Positions 13,743-17,694 of a DNA stretch of 17,694 bases are shown here, one piece after another. The DNA is from CAIOSQ01 sp964434345 (GTDB lineage Bacteria > Pseudomonadota > Alphaproteobacteria > CACIAM-22H2). How positions within the stretch are numbered: the stretch's first letter is position 1; each line of letters starts with the position of its first letter. A program made the position numbers and the translations under genes. The stretch covers positions 1-17,694 of the forward strand of contig CAYSUY010000079.1 of the NCBI GenBank assembly GCA_964434345.1. The letters are read 5' to 3'. The notes below the pieces were generated by a model. That model searched no databases and was not told the origin of the DNA. It was given only the letters and a program-made list of their open reading frames with translations.

Positions 13743-14680
13743 GCGCGGCGGGGACGGAGCCTCGGGCCGAGTCGACCGCGCCGCGCACCGGGTTCATCCT
13801 CCTGGGCCTGCTCAGCTTCTTCTGGGGCATCAACTGGCCGATGATGAAATGGGGTGTGACCGAGGTCAGCCCCTGGAGCTTCCGCGCCTTCTGCATCGTC
13901 GTCGGCAGCATCGGCCTTTTCGTCTGCGCGCGGCTCGCCCGGCAGAGCCTGGCCATCCGGCGGCGCGACCTGAAGCCGCTGCTGCTGGCTGCGTTCTTCA
14001 ACACCACGGTGTGGCATCTCTGCTCCGCCTATGGCCTCGTTCATATGGCGTCCGGTCGCGCGGCGATCATCGCCTTCACGATGCCGCTCTGGGCGACGCT
14101 GCTCGCCGTGCCGGTGCTTGGCGAGACCATCACGAAGGCGAAGATGGCGGGACTGGCGCTCGGGCTGGCGGGCTTGGCGCTGCTGCTCGCCGGAGAGGCG
14201 GCGGCGATCGGCGCCGCACCGCTCGGGGCCCTGCTGATGCTCGGCGCGGCTCTGGGATGGGCCGCTGGCTCCCTGGTGGTGAAGCGCCACGCATGGTCGA
14301 TGCAATCCTTCCCGCTGACGGGATGGCAGTTGCTGCTTGGCGGGCTTCCCATCCTGGCCGGATGGTGGATCCTGGAGGGCGACGGGACGTGGCTGCGTCC
14401 TGGCGTGGATGCCGCGTCCTGGCGCGGCCTGCTCGGCGTGGTCTATGCGGCGACCGTCCCGATGATTTTCTGCCAATGGGGTTGGGTGCGCGTGCTCCAG
14501 GTATTCCCGGCCTCGGTGGCGGCTGTCGGCACGCTGCTTATCCCGGTGGTCGGCGTGTTCAGTTCGGCCCTGCTGGTCGGCGAACGCATCGGCCTGACGG
14601 AAATCGCGGCGCTTGGTCTGATCACCGCGTCGCTTGCGGTGGTGCTCGGACCGCGCGTTCCAGGGACGACGCAGCGCTGA
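13739..14680 (+). CDS. EamA-domain drug/metabolite transporter
   Basis: This 313-residue inner-membrane protein has about ten hydrophobic helices arranged as two EamA repeats. The first repeat begins ILLGLLSFFWGINWPMMKWG and the second near GALLMLGAALGWAAGSLVVKR. Conserved features are the family-like FWGxNWP in TM1, the GRAAIIAFTMPLWATLLA helix and a matching PASVAAVGTLLIPVVGV in the second half. DMT proteins export amino acids, nucleosides or metabolites. The GTG at 13739 overlaps the TusA stop within GTGA, so it is co-translated with the sulfur carrier. The open frame extends upstream, but earlier starts would overlap all of tusA. A role with sulfur compounds is suggested only by position. 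It converges on the DedA gene with 12 bp between. Confidence 0.9.
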   Translation: MSAAGTEPRAESTAPRTGFILLGLLSFFWGINWPMMKWGVTEVSPWSFRAFCIVVGSIGLFVCARLARQSLAIRRRDLKPLLLAAFFNTTVWHLCSAYGLVHMASGRAAIIAFTMPLWATLLAVPVLGETITKAKMAGLALGLAGLALLLAGEAAAIGAAPLGALLMLGAALGWAAGSLVVKRHAWSMQSFPLTGWQLLLGGLPILAGWWILEGDGTWLRPGVDAASWRGLLGVVYAATVPMIFCQWGWVRVLQVFPASVAAVGTLLIPVVGVFSSALLVGERIGLTEIAALGLITASLAVVLGPRVPGTTQR

Positions 14681-14692
14681 CCGCGCGGCGCC

Positions 14693-15313
14693 TCAGGGCG
14701 TCTCGCGCGCCGCGTCCACGGTCACCGGCGCGGCCGCGACGCGGCGCTGGCGGCGACGCTTTGCGATGTAGGTGCCCAGGAAGACGAGCGCGAACATCGT
14801 CAGCATCGTGATGCCGAAAGCCAGGACGATGTTGCCGATCATCTTCTCGAGCGCCTTGCCGAAGACATAGCCGAACCCGGCGAAACTCAGCGCCCAGGTG
14901 CCGGCGGCGACGAAGTTCAGGACCGCGAAGCGCAGCGGCGCCACGCCGCTGGTACCCATCGCAAAGGACGCGATGTTCCTGACCCCGTAGATGAAGCGGA
15001 AGGACAGGATGAACCAGGTGTCGTACCGGCGCAGCAGGTCGAGCGCGGTTTCCACGCCGCCCTGCCATCTCGGATAGCGCTGCAGCAACTGGCCACCCCA
15101 GCGGCGGCCGATCCAGAACCAGCACTGATCGCCGCAGAAGGACCCGATCCAGGCCGAAAGGAACACGGCCGTCCAGTCGAGAAGACCGTGATGGGCCGCC
15201 ATGCCCATGAAGATCACGAAGGTCTCGCCCTCGAAGAACGTCCAGATGAAGATGCCCGCGTAGATCAGGAGGCCGTAATCTGCGACGAGGCCCTGGATTG
15301 TCTCGATGTCCAC
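14693..15313 (-). CDS. DedA family membrane protein
   Basis: This 206-residue inner-membrane protein of the DedA/SNARE-associated (VTT domain) family takes part in lipid flipping and envelope homeostasis in studied members. Visible hallmarks are the early acidic motif FFEGETFVIFMG, the GSFCGDQCWFWIGRRWG segment (GxxxGDxxxYxxGR pattern) and the FRFIYGVRNIASFAMG motif with two functional arginines. A basic C-terminal tail follows (AKRRRQRR). The open frame reaches 15412, but the GTG at 15313 (protein begins VDIETIQGLVADYG) is preferred. It has an AAGAG site upstream and matches the usual DedA N-terminus and length. It is divergent from a small secreted protein gene. Confidence 0.9.
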   Translation of the reverse strand: MDIETIQGLVADYGLLIYAGIFIWTFFEGETFVIFMGMAAHHGLLDWTAVFLSAWIGSFCGDQCWFWIGRRWGGQLLQRYPRWQGGVETALDLLRRYDTWFILSFRFIYGVRNIASFAMGTSGVAPLRFAVLNFVAAGTWALSFAGFGYVFGKALEKMIGNIVLAFGITMLTMFALVFLGTYIAKRRRQRRVAAAPVTVDAARETP

Positions 15314-15423
15314 GGAAACTCTTTTCTGTTCGCGAGGATGGGAGGCATAGTCTCGCCCGGCCGAGCGGTCGGCGTACGTCCACCCGGCACGAGATGTCAC
15401 ACGAGGGAGCATAGACGAGAACC

Positions 15424-15678
15424 ATGGTCGGGCAAGTCAGGCTTTTCGCCGTCGTCGCCCTGGCGCTTGCCGGTGCGGCGCTGGCCTCGGATCCCGCCGC
15501 CGCGCAGCAGCAGGACGCCGCGCCGCCGCCGTCAGCCGCCAAGAAGGATGGCACCCATCCCGACGCACGGCTTCTCAACCAGTCCAACGCGCGTGTCGTG
15601 CATGCCGGGCCGGGCGCGCCGATGCGCGGGTCCGTCCATGTTTCTCCGGCCCAGGCGAAACGCGACGCGCGCAAATGA
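15424..15678 (+). CDS. Small putative secreted protein (84 aa)
   Basis: An 84-residue protein has a clear signal peptide: basic start (MVGQVR), hydrophobic core LFAVVALALAGAALA and AxA-type cleavage options near residues 21-27 (DPAAAQQQ). The mature part, about 57 residues, is rich in Ala, Pro, Lys, His and Gln, with no cysteine. It contains ARLLNQSNARVVHAG, which looks more constrained than the flanking low-complexity parts. No family is recognised. Composition and signal peptide support a real gene in spite of its size. The ribosome site is weak: GAGGGAG lies about 15 bases before the ATG. It would act in the periplasm or outside the cell. Confidence 0.65.
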   Translation: MVGQVRLFAVVALALAGAALASDPAAAQQQDAAPPPSAAKKDGTHPDARLLNQSNARVVHAGPGAPMRGSVHVSPAQAKRDARK

Positions 15679-15723
15679 GGCGCGCATAAGGGCCGAGCGC
15701 CGAGGCGCGCGCGCCCGTGGGCG

Positions 15724-15798
15724 TGGTGCCGGCTGTCGGAATTGAACCGACGACCTACCGCTTACAAGGCGGTTGCTCTACCCCTGAGCTAAGCCGGC
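15724..15798 (-). tRNA. tRNA-Thr (anticodon UGU)
   Basis: A complete cloverleaf is read on the minus strand. The 7-bp acceptor stem pairs GCCGGCT with AGCCGGC, followed by discriminator A and an encoded CCA. The D arm is GCTCAGGGGTAGAGC, the anticodon arm is CCGCC-TTGTAAG-CGG with TGT, and the T arm has GGTTCAATTCC. It reads ACA, and with wobble other Thr codons. It lies 37 bp downstream of rlmB on the same strand. Confidence 0.97.
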
Positions 15799-15810
15799 GT
15801 GCCCCGTGGA

Positions 15811-15839
15811 GCGCTACACCTTTCGCCGCGATTTCTCAA
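15811..15839 (-). promoter_or_regulatory. Possible tRNA-Thr promoter overlapping the rlmB stop
   Basis: On the minus strand TTGAGA (15839-15834) and TAGCGC (15816-15811) are 17 bases apart, with a tRNA 5' end a few bases beyond the expected start. The -35 matches five of six, the -10 is poor. Read-through from rlmB is the alternative. Confidence 0.3.
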
Positions 15840-17044
15840 CCGCCTGCCGCACCGCCACGGAACGCCTCGTAGAGAGCGATCGCCGCGGCGTTCGACACGT
15901 TGAGGCTCTCGACACCGCCTCCCTGCATGGGAATGCGCACCAGAAGATCGCAGCGTTCGCGGGTCAATCTGCGGAGGCCATCTCCCTCGCTGCCGAGGAC
16001 CAGGGCGACCCGGCCTGTGAGATCCGCCTCGCCGAGCGTCTGCTGGGCGGTGCCTGCCAGGCCGATGCACCAGACATTCACGGCCTTGAGGCTGTCGAGG
16101 GCGCGCGCAAGGTTGACGACACGAACGAGGGGCAGTTTGTCGAGCGCGCCCGAGGCGGTCTTCGCCATTACTGCGCTGGCTGCTGGCGCGTGGCGTTCGG
16201 GCAGGATGACGGCGTCGACCCCGAAAGCGGCGGCGCTTCGCAGGATGGCGCCGACGTTATGCGGGTCGGTGACCTGGTCGAGGGCGACGAGGCGCACGCG
16301 CGGCCTGTCTCCGATCAGCCGTATCAGGTCGTCGATGTCGAGCGGTTCCAGGTCGCTGGCCTGCACGGCCACGCCCTGGTGGACCGATCCGCGAGGCAGG
16401 AGTCGCTCCAGTTCGTCGCGTGGCAGGGCCTGGGGGAGCGGCAGGCGCTCCCCGCGCGCAGTTTCCTGGGCGGCGATTCGAGACGAGAGATCGGGCAGTG
16501 TCTCGGATGCGACCACGATCCGGAAGACTCGGCGCGCCGGATTCGCGAGCGCCGCCAGCGCGGCGTGGGTCCCGTAGATCCAGCCGGGTCCGCCGCCGCC
16601 GCCGCGAGGCGCCGGCGTCTCGCGATCGCGGCCCGAGGACCGGACGGCGCCGGTCTCCACGGGACCTGGGGGTGTCGCGATGGGGGGCGTCGCGATGGGG
16701 GGCGTCGCGATGGCGGCGGTCCGGCGCTCGTCCCGCGCGGACCAGTCGCGCGCGGGCTTTGCATGCCGGTGCCTCTCCTGATCGGGGCGATCCTGCGCCG
16801 AGCGATCCTGCTTCGGGCGCCCCTGCGTCGGGCGCCCCTGCTTCGGGCGGCCCTTTTTGGACGGCCCTTGCGTGCGCTGGTCCTGCGTCACGGAGGATTG
16901 GCCGGCACGGCCGCGCTTCGCTTGCGGACGGTCGGGTCTGGGCGCGGCATCGGGGCCGCCATGGGTTTCATGCCTGGACCGGGACCCGCGCTGGGGACCT
17001 GGCATCGGCGGGCGATCGGCGTGACGGCGAGGCTTGCGCTTCAT
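15836..17044 (-). CDS. rlmB: 23S rRNA (guanosine-2'-O)-methyltransferase RlmB / TrmH-family SpoU methyltransferase with long basic N-terminal extension
   Basis: This 402-residue SpoU-class methyltransferase uses S-adenosylmethionine to methylate a ribose 2'-OH, in RlmB at G2251 of 23S rRNA. The substrate-binding domain starts near residue 155 (WIYGTHAALAAL). The knotted catalytic domain carries motif 1 (N263 to R269 in NVGAILR), motif 2 (VALVLGSEGDGL, about 346-357) and motif 3 (IPMQGGG then SLNVSNAAAIALYE, about 371-392). E. coli RlmB is about 245 residues; the extra 150 N-terminal residues are low-complexity, very basic and repetitive. The start at 17044 (protein begins MKRKPRRH) is preferred. 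The open frame reaches 17176 but would cross the tRNA-Tyr promoter. No good ribosome site is seen before 17044. The exact target could also be another rRNA or tRNA position. Confidence 0.9.
   Translation of the reverse strand: MKRKPRRHADRPPMPGPQRGSRSRHETHGGPDAAPRPDRPQAKRGRAGQSSVTQDQRTQGPSKKGRPKQGRPTQGRPKQDRSAQDRPDQERHRHAKPARDWSARDERRTAAIATPPIATPPIATPPGPVETGAVRSSGRDRETPAPRGGGGGPGWIYGTHAALAALANPARRVFRIVVASETLPDLSSRIAAQETARGERLPLPQALPRDELERLLPRGSVHQGVAVQASDLEPLDIDDLIRLIGDRPRVRLVALDQVTDPHNVGAILRSAAAFGVDAVILPERHAPAASAVMAKTASGALDKLPLVRVVNLARALDSLKAVNVWCIGLAGTAQQTLGEADLTGRVALVLGSEGDGLRRLTRERCDLLVRIPMQGGGVESLNVSNAAAIALYEAFRGGAAGG
16674..16718. repeat. 15-bp tandem repeat inside rlmB (IATPP units)
   Basis: The unit GTCGCGATGGGGGGC is present twice exactly (16674-16688, 16689-16703), with a third diverged copy after it. 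On the coding strand it encodes three tandem IATPP pentapeptides. Being a multiple of three, copy changes keep the frame. Confidence 0.85.
16791..16865. repeat. Imperfect 15-bp tandem repeat inside rlmB (GRPKQ-like units)
   Basis: Five units of the pattern YCCTGCNTCGGGCGC lie head to tail, the middle three nearly identical. They encode pentapeptides GRPKQ, GRPTQ, GRPKQ, DRSAQ and DRPDQ in the basic N-terminal extension, which resembles disordered RNA-binding tails. Confidence 0.8.
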
Positions 17045-17153
17045 GGGATGGGCCCGTAGTATCCCGCGTGAAGGTATATCGCAAGTCACTCCTCCGCTGG
17101 GCGGGAATACGGCCCGCGGACGGGGCGGCTTGTTTCGTGTCGCAAGTTGGTCG

Positions 17154-17181
17154 TTGACAGAAAGCGGGGCTTTCACATAAC
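17154..17181 (+). promoter_or_regulatory. Strong promoter for the tRNA-Tyr / tRNA-Gly / tuf operon
   Basis: A perfect TTGACA at 17154-17159 is followed after 16 bases by CATAAC (17176-17181; ATAACT gives 17 bases). Transcription would start near 17188, about 48 bases before tRNA-Tyr. A GC-rich stretch after the -10 (CTCGCGCGCT) resembles discriminators of growth-rate-controlled promoters. Confidence 0.7.
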
Positions 17182-17236
17182 TCGCGCGCTCCGCCGGAGA
17201 CGGCGGGTCCGTCGCGGGTAGATCGGTGTTCTGGAC

Positions 17237-17323
<87 letters not shown>

Positions 17324-17505
17324 GCGCGGCGTGCGACCCGATCGCCTGTCCATGCGGGAAAGTCCATGCGGGCAGGGCTTCAGGCGGAGGCAGGCGGGAC
17401 AGGTAGATGCGGCATGCCTCGCGCGCGGCGGCGCAAGGCCCGCGCCCTGGCCCGGTCACCTGGCGCGCGGGCGACGAGAGGACGAGCGGGGCGGGTTCGG
17501 CTCAA

Positions 17506-17579
<74 letters not shown>

Positions 17580-17639
17580 AGTTGATGATCGCGCCGGACC
17601 GACCGGGCCGGCACAGACTGAGGCAGGAAAGAGGCGACG

Positions 17640-17694
17640 ATGAGCAAGACGAAATTCGAGCGGAACAAGCCGCACTGCAACATCGGGACGATCG
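17640..17694 (+). CDS. tuf: Elongation factor Tu (N-terminal 18 codons, cut by window end)
   Basis: The visible residues MSKTKFERNKPHCNIGTI are the well-conserved EF-Tu N-terminus that leads into the G1 GTP-binding loop (GHVDHGKT), which lies beyond the window. EF-Tu delivers aminoacyl-tRNA to the ribosome. A purine-rich ribosome site (AGGAAAGAGG) ends 5 bases before the ATG. The gene follows tRNA-Gly by 60 bases and is probably on the same transcript as the two tRNAs, the arrangement of tufB in many proteobacteria. Confidence 0.96.
   Translation, partial: MSKTKFERNKPHCNIGTI

Noticed and set aside
15679..15723. GC-rich stretch with GCGCGC blocks as a terminator after the secreted protein
   Set aside because: No stable defined stem with a T-run could be drawn with confidence.
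16674..16865. Repeat arrays as a CRISPR
   Set aside because: Units are 15 bp, directly adjacent without spacers, and in frame within rlmB.
17045..17176. Longer N-terminus for RlmB
   Set aside because: It would read through the -35 and -10 of the tRNA-Tyr promoter and has no family support.

Overview
This window is dense, GC-rich chromosomal DNA from a probable alphaproteobacterium. The signs are frequent GTG starts, 4- to 8-bp gene overlaps, a RlmB with a long basic N-terminal extension next to a tRNA-Tyr / tRNA-Gly / tuf block, and an EF-Tu N-terminus of the type common in that class. The three tRNA genes carry an encoded CCA. No insertion sequence, prophage, CRISPR array or rRNA gene is visible, and every gene-free gap is under 200 bases. 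Genus cannot be fixed from sequence alone.

Bases 1-10129 hold sugar and sugar-acid uptake and breakdown genes. A plus-strand run contains two ABC sugar permeases (the first cut by the window edge), a D-2-hydroxyacid dehydrogenase, a DenD-like (D-erythronate dehydrogenase family) epimerase-fold dehydrogenase and a mannitol/hexuronate-type dehydrogenase. An altronate/galactarate-type dehydratase (UxaA/GarD family) converges on it. Divergent from the dehydratase are a BDH2/DHRS6-like short-chain dehydrogenase and a KDPG-type aldolase that overlap by 4 bp. Then come a 71-residue unknown protein and a YihV-like PfkB kinase on the minus strand, and a GarR/HIBADH-type dehydrogenase on the plus strand. 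Read together, these could make a hexuronate route: ketouronate, then aldonate (mannitol-DH family), then 2-keto-3-deoxy acid (UxaA family), then the phosphorylated form (PfkB), then pyruvate plus glyceraldehyde-3-phosphate (Eda family). No uronate isomerase, binding protein, ATPase or regulator lies inside the window, so this route is an inference.

Bases 10124-12210 are a minus-strand operon: a short-chain dehydrogenase, a RraA/HMG-aldolase family protein and a LysE-type exporter. Bases 12305-14680 hold a divergent sulfur pair (YeeE/YedE thiosulfate-type transporter on minus, TusA-like sulfur carrier on plus), with a drug/metabolite exporter overlapping the TusA gene. A DedA membrane protein (minus) and a small secreted protein (plus) follow.

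Bases 15724-17694 are housekeeping: tRNA-Thr(UGU) and rlmB on minus, then tRNA-Tyr(GUA), tRNA-Gly(UCC) and the first 18 codons of tuf on plus, probably from a strong promoter at 17154.
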